NCBI GenBank assembly: GCA_016185425.1
Contig: JACPNQ010000031.1
Span: 1 to 64,000, forward strand
Source: Acidobacteriota bacterium
Lineage (GTDB): Bacteria > Acidobacteriota > Terriglobia > Bryobacterales > Bryobacteraceae
DNA length: 64,000 bases
Reading direction: 5' to 3'
Each line of letters begins with the position of its first letter. Within the stretch, counting starts at the first letter, position 1. Below the pieces are notes generated by a model. That model saw only the letters and a list, made by a program, of their open reading frames with translations. It did no database searches and was not told the DNA's origin. Both the position numbers and the translations under genes were made by a program. Shown here piece by piece: positions 33,682-42,115 of the stretch.

Positions 33682-35432
33682 CAGGAGACTCGAAGGATAA
33701 GCACGGTCTGATCGTCGAATTGCGGAGCGTCGCCCGTGAACTCCTCGACGGCGTTATAGATCGCCTGTACGACCTCTTCCACCGGCAGCTTGCAGCAGGC
33801 CTGAATGGCGGCTCCGAGGCGCGCACGGCCGTACTCCTCGCCCCGATCGTTCATCGCGTCGAGAATGCCGTCGGAGGTCAATACCACCAAGTCGCCCGGT
33901 TGCAGATCGGCCGTTTTTTCGTCGTAGACGCGTGCCTGGAGCAGTCCCACCGGCACGCCCTCGGCGGTCAGGTCCAGCAGTACGTCGCCCCGGCAGATGA
34001 TCGGCGGCAGTCCGCCGGCATTGGCGATGGTCAGCTTTCGCGTGGGCGCGTCCCAGAAGAGCGCGGCCAGCGTCACGTACTGGGCTTCGGCGCGGCGCTC
34101 GGTCAAAGCGTTGTTCAGTGCGTGCAGCAGATCCGCCGGACGACGCGGACGGCGGCCCAATGACCGCAGCAATCCGCCTACCAGGGCCGCGTATAGGGCG
34201 GCCGCGGGACCTTTTCCGCTGGAATCGCCAAAGACGATTGTGGCTTGGCCGTTGTCGTAATCGAAGAAGTCGAACAGGTCGCCGGTAATGTCGCGGGCCG
34301 GGCGTAGGCCGACGGCGATTTCCAGCCCGTCGATCTCCGGAGCTTCGCTCGGCAGCAGCAGCGACTGCAGCTTCCGTGCAGCCTGCAGATCCTGATCCAT
34401 CCGATGTTCGCGCGCGGCAATCTCTTCGTAGAGCCGCGCGTTTTCGATCGCGCTCGCCACCTGCGGTGCCAGCAGCGCGAGTGTGCGCATGTGGTCCACC
34501 GAGTAGTAATTCAGCCGGCTGCTTTCCAGGTCTATCACGCCGATCACACGATCCCGCAGCATCAGCGGCACCGCCACTTCACTGCGCAGGTTCGGATGGC
34601 TGGCGATATAGCGCGGATCGGCCATCGTATCCTCCACGCGCATCGGCCGCCGCAGCCGCGCCGCCGACCCTGTCACGCCGATGCTTAGGGGAATCTCGTC
34701 CAACTCGCGTCCGCCTTCCAGGGCGATCGCGAAGCGCTTCTGCAGTACCTGCTTCTGCTCGTCAAGTAGCCAGATGATGAACGAGTCGTAGTCCATCAGC
34801 GGGCGCACGCTCTCCGCCACGGTACCCAGCAGCTCATCCACGTCGAGAATCGAGCTGAAGCCCTGGGCCGTTTTCGTCAATGTGCGCAGCGTGCGGTGCT
34901 GCGAGTCGACGCGCCGGTAAAGCCGTGCGTTGTCGATCGCGCTCGCGACGCGCAAGGCGATGAGCCGCATGAGGGCCATGTCGTCCACTGTGTAGGCGCC
35001 CACTTCGGTGGATTGGAAATCGATGACGCCCACCAGCTTGTCGCGCACCACCATCGGAACAGCCATTTCACAACGCACGGCGTCCATGGCGTTCAGATAC
35101 GCCTTGTCCTTGCGCACGTCCTTCACCAGCACCGGCTCCCGCCTGGCCGCGGCCTGTCCGGTGACTCCTTCGCCGAGCGGGATCAGCAGGCGCTCCACCA
35201 GTTCCTGCCGGTGGCCGATCGAATAGCGTATGCGCAGCGCCTGCTGCCGCTCCGAGTGCAGCAGAATCGCGAACAACTGCGCGGGAATCACGCGGGTGAT
35301 CACGCGCGTGACATTGGCCAGCAGACGGTCAAGGTCCAGCGTCTCCGCTGTAATCGTCGCCACTTCCAGCAGGTAGTCGAGCAGTTCAGCCCGGTCCCGG
35401 AACCGGCTGCCTTTGCGTTTCGGCTGGGTCAT
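33681..35432 (-). CDS. GAF-GAF-PP2C (RsbU/SpoIIE-type) serine phosphatase
   Basis: 583 residues. Two GAF sensor domains (about 25-170 and 190-340; each ends with a characteristic 'ASAIDNARLY' / 'ASAIENARLY' helix) are joined by a short coiled coil (about 340-365) to a PP2C-type phosphatase. The phosphatase metal residues are in DITGDLFDFF, FGDSSGKGPAAALY, LTSDGILDA and QFDDQTVLIL. Such proteins dephosphorylate anti-sigma antagonists in partner-switch pathways in response to small ligands. No partner gene is in the window. It overlaps deoC by 4 bases and lysA by 1. Confidence 0.93.
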   Translation of the reverse strand: MTQPKRKGSRFRDRAELLDYLLEVATITAETLDLDRLLANVTRVITRVIPAQLFAILLHSERQQALRIRYSIGHRQELVERLLIPLGEGVTGQAAARREPVLVKDVRKDKAYLNAMDAVRCEMAVPMVVRDKLVGVIDFQSTEVGAYTVDDMALMRLIALRVASAIDNARLYRRVDSQHRTLRTLTKTAQGFSSILDVDELLGTVAESVRPLMDYDSFIIWLLDEQKQVLQKRFAIALEGGRELDEIPLSIGVTGSAARLRRPMRVEDTMADPRYIASHPNLRSEVAVPLMLRDRVIGVIDLESSRLNYYSVDHMRTLALLAPQVASAIENARLYEEIAAREHRMDQDLQAARKLQSLLLPSEAPEIDGLEIAVGLRPARDITGDLFDFFDYDNGQATIVFGDSSGKGPAAALYAALVGGLLRSLGRRPRRPADLLHALNNALTERRAEAQYVTLAALFWDAPTRKLTIANAGGLPPIICRGDVLLDLTAEGVPVGLLQARVYDEKTADLQPGDLVVLTSDGILDAMNDRGEEYGRARLGAAIQACCKLPVEEVVQAIYNAVEEFTGDAPQFDDQTVLILRVS

Positions 35433-36247
35433 TTCGCCGCCGATTCTTGCACAATCCGCACGCTGGCGCTCGCGCCGATGCGGCTGGCTCCCGCTTCAAT
35501 CATCGTCCGCGCGTCAGCCAGCGACCGTATGCCGCCCGACGCCTTCACGCCAATTCCCGGACCCACCGTCCGGCGCATGAGCGCGATGTCATTCGCCGTC
35601 GCGCCTCCCTTCGAAAAGCCGGTGGACGTCTTCACGAAATCGGCGCCCGCGGCTACGGAAAGCTGGCACGCGGCCACCTTCTGCGCGTCGTTTAGCAGCG
35701 CCGTTTCCAAAATCACTTTCAAGATCGCGCCGTTCCGGTGGCAAGCTTCGGCCACCGCCCGAATGTCTTTTTCGACCGCCAGATTTTCGTCCGCGCGCAG
35801 CAGGCCCACGGCCAATACCATGTCGACTTCCGTTGCGCCGCAGCGGATCGCCTCTTCGGTCTCAAAGACTTTCGCCGCTGTAGCCATCGCCCCTAGCGGG
35901 AAGCCGGCGACGGTGCACGTCTTCACCGATGTGCCGCGCAGCTCCTGCGACACAAGCGGAACCCAACTGGAGTTCACACAAACACTGGCGAACGAATACG
36001 CTCGCGCTTCCGCGCAGACCTGCAGGATCTCGGCGCGTGTCGCGTCGGCGCGAAGCAGCGTGTGGTCGATCATTGCGGCCAACTTCGCGTCGCCGGGGCC
36101 GGACGCGACGACCGGAGCGGAAGGAGCGTCATAACCACCCGCTACGGGAGCCGGCGCGGGAACAACCGGCGCCGCGGGCCGGCCCAGCCTCGCCACGAAT
36201 TCATCGCCAATCTGTGCGACCAGCAAGTCCAGTTCAGCGTCCGTCAC
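35429..36247 (-). CDS. deoC: Deoxyribose-phosphate aldolase with N-terminal targeting-like extension
   Basis: 272 residues, about 50 more than a plain DeoC. The catalytic barrel starts near KLAAMIDHTLLRADAT, and the Schiff-base lysine is in ADFVKTSTGFSKGGAT. It splits 2-deoxyribose-5-phosphate into glyceraldehyde-3-phosphate and acetaldehyde. The extension is an amphipathic helix (MTDAELDLLVAQIGDEFVAR) plus a Pro/Ala/Val linker, which is the layout of encapsulation peptides on bacterial microcompartment enzymes. It overlaps rpiB by 4 bases, the other hallmark enzyme of sugar-phosphate-utilising compartments. No shell gene is present here. Confidence 0.93.
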   Translation of the reverse strand: MTDAELDLLVAQIGDEFVARLGRPAAPVVPAPAPVAGGYDAPSAPVVASGPGDAKLAAMIDHTLLRADATRAEILQVCAEARAYSFASVCVNSSWVPLVSQELRGTSVKTCTVAGFPLGAMATAAKVFETEEAIRCGATEVDMVLAVGLLRADENLAVEKDIRAVAEACHRNGAILKVILETALLNDAQKVAACQLSVAAGADFVKTSTGFSKGGATANDIALMRRTVGPGIGVKASGGIRSLADARTMIEAGASRIGASASVRIVQESAAK

Positions 36248-36876
36248 CCGCGGTTCCCCTTGAAATTCTTCGTCTCAATCGCCGTTATCTTATCGATCCG
36301 CGATTGGTGCCGCCCGCCGCCCCACGGCGTGGCGAACCAGGTCCGCACCACGTCCTCCGCCTGGGACTCCGTCAGCATCCGTCCGCCGATGGTCAACAAA
36401 TTTGCGTGATTATGTTCCCGGCTGTTGCGGGCTGTCGCCCGGTCATAACACAGCGCGGCGCGAACACCCGGCACCTTGTTCGCCACCATCGCCGACCCGA
36501 TACCCGCGCCGTCCACCATCACACCCGCAAACGCCCGCCCGCCGCTCACGGCCAACGCCACTTTCTCCGCCAGGTCCGGATAGTCCACCGAACGCTCATC
36601 GAACGCGCCGGCGTCCTCCACCACGTACCCCATCGATGCAACAACGCCTTTCAGGAATTCTTTCATGCGGAATCCGCCATGGTCACTGCCTACCACCACG
36701 GTGCGGTGTGGCTCATTTGCCTTGTTAAACTCTTCCGGCGCCACTTCCACGATGGGCACACCGCGGTCTCTCGCCAGCTCCCGCGCCGACGGAGTAATGA
36801 TAGTTCCGCACAGCACTTCCAGCACGCCGCCGAGCGGAATATCCCCCGTTGTGATCACTTGTCGCATGAGGCGCAC
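36244..36876 (-). CDS. rpiB: Ribose-5-phosphate isomerase B with N-terminal extension
   Basis: 210 residues; a standard RpiB is about 150. The isomerase begins near TVVVGSDHGGFRMKE and continues with GAGIGSAMVANKVPGVRAALCYD and REHNHANLLTIGGR. Residue 122 is Asp (MVDGAG) where E. coli RpiB has its catalytic Cys. The first 55 residues (QVITTGDIPLGGVLEVLC, TPSARELARDRGVPIVEV) form an extra domain resembling segments found on microcompartment-associated proteins. It interconverts ribose-5-phosphate and ribulose-5-phosphate. It heads the overlapping run rpiB-deoC-phosphatase-lysA. ATG codons at positions 1 and 4 are both possible starts. Confidence 0.9.
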   Translation of the reverse strand: MRLMRQVITTGDIPLGGVLEVLCGTIITPSARELARDRGVPIVEVAPEEFNKANEPHRTVVVGSDHGGFRMKEFLKGVVASMGYVVEDAGAFDERSVDYPDLAEKVALAVSGGRAFAGVMVDGAGIGSAMVANKVPGVRAALCYDRATARNSREHNHANLLTIGGRMLTESQAEDVVRTWFATPWGGGRHQSRIDKITAIETKNFKGNRG

Positions 36877-36899
36877 TGACTATTGTAAATGGTCGGCGC

Positions 36900-36935
36900 A
36901 AAAAGCAAACGCGGGATGGTTGCCCATCCCGCGTT
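36900..36935 (-). terminator. Rho-independent terminator of the 44-residue gene
   Basis: A 12-bp perfect stem (AACGCGGGATGG at 36908-36919 with CCATCCCGCGTT at 36924-36935) has a 4-base loop and, read on the minus strand, is followed by TTTGCTTTTT. It lies about 30 bases beyond the small gene's stop and just before the rpiB start. Confidence 0.85.
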
Positions 36936-36966
36936 CACGAACTGATCGAAGATCAGAGGGGAAAGT

Positions 36967-37101
36967 TTAGCTTTCCTTCTTCTGCTTCTTCTTGCCCTTC
37001 TTCTTGGGCTCTTCCTTCTTCGTGTCGTCCGTGTTGGTGGCGGCAGCGAAGGTCACCATCGAGAAAGCGCCGAGAACCATCAGCGCGAGGATCTTCTTCA
37101 T
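36967..37101 (-). CDS. Tiny secreted lysine-rich protein
   Basis: 44 residues: a signal peptide (MKKILALMVLGAFSMVTFAAA) and a mature part of about 22 residues, TNTDDTKKEEPKKKGKKKQK, ending ES. The start is fixed by a perfect AAGGAG seven bases upstream. With its own terminator it is a stand-alone, probably strongly expressed gene. The mature peptide is extremely basic and disordered, so it may bind lipopolysaccharide, nucleic acid or acidic polymers. Family not recognised. Confidence 0.7.
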   Translation of the reverse strand: MKKILALMVLGAFSMVTFAAATNTDDTKKEEPKKKGKKKQKKES

Positions 37102-37182
37102 GATTCGTAATCTCCTTAAGGTTTCTGGCCACCGGAGGCAGACCAGACACAATCAGCATGCGGCAGATTCGTTCTTCCCGCG

Positions 37183-37208
37183 ATCCCGAAAAAAGGCTAT
37201 TTCGGGAT
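37183..37208. promoter_or_regulatory. Inverted repeat between divergent genes
   Basis: ATCCCGAAA and TTTCGGGAT (9-bp arms) flank an 8-base spacer, in the 219-base gap between the lysine-rich gene and the histidine kinase. It could be an operator for either gene or a leader hairpin. Function is not known. Confidence 0.35.
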
Positions 37209-37320
37209 ACGAGTTAGGGGGGTACCCTCGCATCGGACCGGACTGGTTGTATTTTCAGGAGTATATCCCGTTCTTTGGGGATTGTGTAAACATATCTTTC
37301 CGATACGCTGGAAGTGGGCG

Positions 37321-38643
37321 ATGTTCAAACAGATCACCGATAAGAGTATTCTGCGCGTTCTCATTTCGGGATTCGCGCTGGTTATCGTGCTCCTGCTGGT
37401 GTCCGGTTATGTGGGCGTCCACAACGCCCAGCAGATCCGCACCGCCGCCGAAAAACTCGCCGGTGAACAGGTGGTCACCAACCGCCTGATCGACGAAATC
37501 CACCGCGAACAGGGCGCTCTCAACGCCGTTTTTACCAACCTCAGCCAGGAGCCGGACTCCGTCGATCGCGACCAGATTCTCTCCCAGCTCAACGAAGCCG
37601 ACCGCGTGATTGAACAGATCGTCGCCACGGGCAGCGGCACCAAAGATGAACCGCTATGGAAGCAACTCCGCGCCGCGGCCACCGCCTTCTCCGCCGAAGC
37701 CCGCCGCCTGCTGGCGGTGGAGGACGCCGAATCGCTCTTCTCCTATGACCTGCTGGAGCGGCACGAACAGGTTATCGAGATCGTCCGTAAGCTCATCGCC
37801 AGCGGAACGGAACGTTCCACGCTGGCGCAGGGCGAGCTCACCCAGAAGTCCGCCCGCCTTGTGAATCAATCAATGATCCTCATGGGTGCCTGCCTCACGC
37901 TGGCGCTCATCGTCGCCATTTTCACCGTCCGCGTCACCGCCCAGCTCTCCCGCCGCCTGGAATGGCAGGCCGGTGAGCTGAGCCGCGTCTCCTGGCACAT
38001 GCTCGAGAACCAGGAATCGGCGGCTCGCAGATTTTCCCACGAACTCCACGACGAGCTCGGGCAGTCGCTCACCGCCGTGAAGGCCAATCTCGTCGCGCTC
38101 GCCCAGCCCGAATCCAACCGCCGTTTTGAGGACTGTCTCCGGCTGGTCGACGAGGCCATCAAAAACGTGCGTGAACTGTCTCAACTTCTCCGCCCGACCA
38201 TCCTTGACGATTTCGGCCTCGACGCCGGTCTTCGCTGGCAATGTGAGCGCTTCCATGAGCGCACCGGCATTGACGTGAAGTACGACTCCAGCATCAGCGT
38301 TCGCCTGCCCGATGAAACCGAAACCCACCTGTTCCGCATCGCACAGGAGGCGCTCACCAACATCGCCCGCCATGCCCACGCAACGCGGGTCGAGATGACC
38401 CTGCACAAGGACGACGGCAAGGTGCGTCTGCGGATCAGCGACAATGGAAAAGGGATTGATGAAGGGGAACGTTCCGCGCGACGCGGAATCGGCATGACGG
38501 GAATGCGGGCGCGCGCCCGCAGCGCCGGCGGCGAACTGGAGATTCTCACCCCTGCCGGGGACAAGGGCTTAACAATCGAGGCGTGGGTCCCCGCGGACCC
38601 CATGAAGGATGAGCAAGAAGATACGAGTCTTATTGGCCGATGA
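37321..38643 (+). CDS. Membrane sensor histidine kinase (NarL-partner type)
   Basis: 440 residues. Transmembrane helices at about 10-32 and 185-206 flank a periplasmic helical sensor (about 35-180, resembling four-helix-bundle sensors). The dimerisation/phosphoacceptor block is FSHELHDELGQSLTAVKANL with His243. The ATPase has EALTNIARHAHAT, ISDNGKGID and RRGIGMTGMRARA. It phosphorylates the response regulator encoded by the next gene, whose ATG lies inside its 3' end (35-base overlap). The ATG at 37321 has GGAAG upstream; a GTG at 37282 is a weaker option. Confidence 0.93.
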   Translation: MFKQITDKSILRVLISGFALVIVLLLVSGYVGVHNAQQIRTAAEKLAGEQVVTNRLIDEIHREQGALNAVFTNLSQEPDSVDRDQILSQLNEADRVIEQIVATGSGTKDEPLWKQLRAAATAFSAEARRLLAVEDAESLFSYDLLERHEQVIEIVRKLIASGTERSTLAQGELTQKSARLVNQSMILMGACLTLALIVAIFTVRVTAQLSRRLEWQAGELSRVSWHMLENQESAARRFSHELHDELGQSLTAVKANLVALAQPESNRRFEDCLRLVDEAIKNVRELSQLLRPTILDDFGLDAGLRWQCERFHERTGIDVKYDSSISVRLPDETETHLFRIAQEALTNIARHAHATRVEMTLHKDDGKVRLRISDNGKGIDEGERSARRGIGMTGMRARARSAGGELEILTPAGDKGLTIEAWVPADPMKDEQEDTSLIGR

Positions 38644-39247
38644 CCACGCGGTAGTGCGCCAGGGGTTCCGCATGATCCTCGGCGCGCAGACCGACATGGA
38701 GATCGTCGGCGAGGCTGGAAACGGGCGCGAAGCCGTCTCCATGAGCGAGAGTCTGCAACCCGACGTGGTTGTGATGGACGTCGCCATGCCGGAGCTGAAC
38801 GGCATTGAAGCCACCCGCCGCATCATGGAGATGGTGCCCAGCGCCCGTATCCTCGCGCTCAGTATGCACAAGGACTCCGTCTATGTCCGCGAGATCCTCC
38901 GCGCCGGCGCCCGCGGGTACCTCCTGAAAGATTCGATCGACGTCGATCTCCTCGCCGCTGTCCGGTCCGTCGCCAAGGGCGAAGGCTATCTCAGCCCTGC
39001 CGTCTCCGACGCTGTTCTCTCCGACTATCGCAAGCACGTCACCGATCCCCTCGACCTCCTCAGTTCCCGCGAGCGCGAAGTGCTGCAACTGATCGCCGAA
39101 GGCAAAACCAACAAAGAGATCGCCACGCTCCTCAATCTCAGCGTCTACACGGTCGACGCCCACCGCGGCCGCATCATGGAAAAGCTCAATCTCCACTCCA
39201 CCAGCGAGCTGGTCCGGTTTGCTGTGCGAAAAGGCCTGATCGATTAA
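38609..39247 (+). CDS. NarL/FixJ-type response regulator
   Basis: 212 residues. Receiver with DD acidic pair (LLADDH), phosphoacceptor Asp57 (VVVMDVAMPELNG), conserved Lys in YLLKDSID; LuxR-type helix-turn-helix at about 148-205 (SSREREVLQLIAEGKTNKEI). It is the cognate partner of the overlapping histidine kinase. Only 39 bases separate its stop from the MBOAT start, so the pair may control or be co-transcribed with the acyl-transfer operon that follows. Confidence 0.95.
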   Translation: MSKKIRVLLADDHAVVRQGFRMILGAQTDMEIVGEAGNGREAVSMSESLQPDVVVMDVAMPELNGIEATRRIMEMVPSARILALSMHKDSVYVREILRAGARGYLLKDSIDVDLLAAVRSVAKGEGYLSPAVSDAVLSDYRKHVTDPLDLLSSREREVLQLIAEGKTNKEIATLLNLSVYTVDAHRGRIMEKLNLHSTSELVRFAVRKGLID

Positions 39248-39286
39248 GGGGTCGCGGTACAATAGAATTTCCGGCCTGCCTTTCGA

Positions 39287-40681
39287 ATGCTCCTCTCGAG
39301 CTCTCTTTATTTCTTCTTTCTGATCGCGGTTTTCTTCCTGTATTGGCCCCTTTCCAAGTGGCGTGCGGCGGGGCTGGCCGTGTTGTTGTTTGCCAACTAC
39401 TTCTTCTACGCCAAGTGGGATCTCTTCTACCTCGCGCTGATTCCCATTGCGTCGTCGATCGATTACACCATCGGCCTCTGGCTTGGCCGTACGAAATCGC
39501 CCGCGGGCCGCAAAACACTCGTATCGCTGTCGGTCCTGCTGAACCTCGCTATCCTCGCCGCGTTCAAATATGCGGGCTTTTTTCTGGAAAGCTGGGCGCA
39601 GTGGAGCGGTCAATCCGTTGGCAAATGGGAGTGGACGTTTCCGCTCGGCATCTCGTTCTACTGCTTCCAGTCGCTGACTTACACCATTGACATCTATCGC
39701 AAGGATGCCAAACCCACCGAAAGCTACCTGGCGTATCTCACCGCCGTCTCCTTCTTCCCCACCACGCTCGCCGGACCCATCACTCGCGTTGCCGACCTGC
39801 TGAAGCAGCTCGAAAAGCCCAACCGCGCGCTCGACGCAGGCGACGGCTCGCGCGGCCTCTTTCTCATCGGGCTCGGCCTGATGAAGAAACTCCTCATCGC
39901 CGACTACCTGGCCGAAAACCTCGTCAACCGCGTCTTCGACTTCCCTGGCCTCTATTCCGGTGGTGAAGTGCTCAGCGGCGTCTATGCCTACGCTTTCCAG
40001 CTTTACTACGACTTTTCCGGCTACACCGATATCGCCCTCGGCTCTGCGCTCCTGCTGGGCCTGAAACTTCCCATCAATTTCAATCAGCCCTACTCCGCCG
40101 CCAACATCAACGACTTCTGGCGCCGTTGGCACATCAGCCTCTCCAACTGGCTGCGTGACTACCTGTTCTTCTCCCTCCCCGGCAAGCGCAACGCCGTTAT
40201 GCCTTACCTGAACCTGATCGTCACCATGGCGCTCGGCGGACTCTGGCACGGAGCGAGCTGGAATTTCGTCATCTGGGGGCTGCTCCACGGCGCCGGGCAG
40301 GCCGTTTCGCGCTTCTGGCAGGCGCGGCGCGGCCAGGCCAAACCGATTACCCCCGGCTGGTTCCGTACATTCGTCACCGTCCAGTTCGTCTGTTTCTGCT
40401 GGATCTACTTCCGGGCCAGTTCGCTCGATCAGGCCAGTCTCATCCTCGAGCGGATCACCTCGAATTCCTGGGCATTCGATAACGTCTCCGCTGGCCTTTG
40501 GATCGTCCTCGGCCTGGCCATCGCCGGTCACTACGCGCCCAAATCCTGGATCGATCAGCCCCGCGATCTTTTCATCCGCTCTCCGTTTTACGCCCAGGCG
40601 GCTGTGCTGTTACTCTTAGCCATCGCGATTCAATACGTCGCCGCAACCGGCGCCGCGCCGTTCATCTACACCAAATTCTGA
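39287..40681 (+). CDS. MBOAT-family O-acyltransferase (AlgI/DltB-like)
   Basis: 464 residues with about ten hydrophobic segments. Family hallmarks: FLYWPL at the N-terminus, FPLGISFYCFQSLTYTID, FFPTTLAGPITR, NFNQPYSAANINDFWRRWHISLSNWLRDY, and the active-site His in MALGGLWHGASWNFVIWG. MBOAT proteins move an acyl group across the membrane onto an extracytoplasmic acceptor (alginate O-acetylation by AlgI, D-alanylation of teichoic acid by DltB). It opens a six-gene overlapping operon and its stop overlaps the next ATG (TGATG). No clear ribosome site precedes the start. Confidence 0.93.
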   Translation: MLLSSSLYFFFLIAVFFLYWPLSKWRAAGLAVLLFANYFFYAKWDLFYLALIPIASSIDYTIGLWLGRTKSPAGRKTLVSLSVLLNLAILAAFKYAGFFLESWAQWSGQSVGKWEWTFPLGISFYCFQSLTYTIDIYRKDAKPTESYLAYLTAVSFFPTTLAGPITRVADLLKQLEKPNRALDAGDGSRGLFLIGLGLMKKLLIADYLAENLVNRVFDFPGLYSGGEVLSGVYAYAFQLYYDFSGYTDIALGSALLLGLKLPINFNQPYSAANINDFWRRWHISLSNWLRDYLFFSLPGKRNAVMPYLNLIVTMALGGLWHGASWNFVIWGLLHGAGQAVSRFWQARRGQAKPITPGWFRTFVTVQFVCFCWIYFRASSLDQASLILERITSNSWAFDNVSAGLWIVLGLAIAGHYAPKSWIDQPRDLFIRSPFYAQAAVLLLLAIAIQYVAATGAAPFIYTKF

Positions 40682-42075
40682 TGGCCTTCCCGAAGAAACC
40701 CGCGCTGACCCTCGCCGCCCTCGCCGCGATGATGACCGCGCCGGACCTTCTTCCGGCGTTCAAGGACTATCGCATGCTCGATTGGTCCACCGTGCCGCAT
40801 GTGCTCGACTTTCAGGTCCGCACGCGCTCGGATGACCCCATCGCCGTCGAACAGGTGCGCCTCCGCCCCGACACGACTCCCGAAAAGGCGGACGCTCCAA
40901 AGCTCGTGGATACTGCCGGCGATCTGCAGCGCTTCTACGCCGCCCTCCACTCCACCGAACGCCGCGACGACGGCGCCGTCACCCGCATCCTCCATTACGG
41001 CGACTCCCCCACCACCGCCGACCTCATCACCGCCGATGTCCGCGTACTTTTCCAAAAGGAGTTCGGTGACGCGGGGCACGGTTTCGTGCTGATCGCCAAA
41101 CCCTGGGCCTGGTACGGTCATCGCGGCGTCACCGTTAAGGGTTCCGGCTGGAAAATCGAGCCCGCTAACACCGCCGAGCTCCGCGATGGCCAGTATGGCC
41201 TCGGCGTCGTCAGTTTCCGCGGCGGCCCCGGCGCCAATTCCAAAATCACCCTCTCCGACGCCGGCCATACGAAGTTCGAAGTTGCCTGGCTGTCTCAGCC
41301 CGGCGGCGGCATGTTCCAGGTGGCGGCAGACGGACGGATGATCGGTACGGTCGACACGGCTTCGCCCGAGGTCATCGCCAGCTTTCAGACCTTCGCCGTT
41401 CCCGAGGGGTTCAAAGAAGTCACCATCGGCGGCGTCAGCGGCCGCGTCCGCCTGTACGGAGTGCGATTTATGAAGGATGCGCCCGGCGTGGAGTACAACT
41501 CGATGGGGGTTAACGGCGCGGCCATTACCATCCTGGCCCGGAATGTCGGCGAAGAACACTGGGGCGAGCAGTTGCGCCACGTAAAACCTCAGCTTGTGGT
41601 CATCAACTATGGGACGAACGAAAGCGTCTATGCAAAGTATGTGGACACAGCGTTCGAGCACGAGCTGGTGCGCGCCGTGAAACGGGTGAAGAAGGCCGTT
41701 CCGGAGGCGTCGATCCTTATCATGAGCCCCATGGACCGCGGACAGCGCATGCTCGGCGGTGAAATCGAGACCGTTCCTCCCCTCAATCGTCTGGTTGCTC
41801 TCGAACAGCGTGTCGCCGCCGAATACGGCTGTGCGTTCTTCAACACTTTTGAGGCTATGGGTGGTCCGGGCACCATGGGCCGCTGGTATACCGCCGAACC
41901 GCGTATGGTCGGTGCGGATCTCATCCACCCCATGCCGTCCGGCGCCAAGATCGTCGGGAACCTCCTTTATAAATCCCTCCAGGACGGATACCGCCGTTAT
42001 AAACTGGCTCTCGCCAAGGAAAAGTTCGGTCCCCCGCCCGCCGGTCAACCCGAACCGGGAAGTTTGAGACAATAA
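40681..42075 (+). CDS. SGNH/GDSL-type acyl-transfer protein 1 (AlgX/DltD-like role)
   Basis: 464 residues with an uncleaved-type hydrophobic N-terminus (ALTLAALAAMMTAP). SGNH-hydrolase blocks: LHYGDSPTTAD (nucleophile Ser), VINYGTNES (third block), and ADLIHPMPSGAK (Asp-x-x-His). A beta-rich insertion occupies about 170-300. In AlgI and DltB systems an SGNH protein outside the membrane transfers the acyl group to the final polymer, and position here argues for the same. Its ATG overlaps the MBOAT stop by one base. It is paralogous to the next gene. Confidence 0.85.
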   Translation: MAFPKKPALTLAALAAMMTAPDLLPAFKDYRMLDWSTVPHVLDFQVRTRSDDPIAVEQVRLRPDTTPEKADAPKLVDTAGDLQRFYAALHSTERRDDGAVTRILHYGDSPTTADLITADVRVLFQKEFGDAGHGFVLIAKPWAWYGHRGVTVKGSGWKIEPANTAELRDGQYGLGVVSFRGGPGANSKITLSDAGHTKFEVAWLSQPGGGMFQVAADGRMIGTVDTASPEVIASFQTFAVPEGFKEVTIGGVSGRVRLYGVRFMKDAPGVEYNSMGVNGAAITILARNVGEEHWGEQLRHVKPQLVVINYGTNESVYAKYVDTAFEHELVRAVKRVKKAVPEASILIMSPMDRGQRMLGGEIETVPPLNRLVALEQRVAAEYGCAFFNTFEAMGGPGTMGRWYTAEPRMVGADLIHPMPSGAKIVGNLLYKSLQDGYRRYKLALAKEKFGPPPAGQPEPGSLRQ

Positions 42076-42115
42076 AGGGTCCGCCGGAAATGGCCGATTG
42101 AATACCCAGGAGAGA

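Noticed and set aside
37282..37321. Earlier GTG start for the histidine kinase
   Set aside because: The ATG at 37321 has a ribosome site and gives a normal N-terminal membrane helix; the extra 13 residues add nothing.
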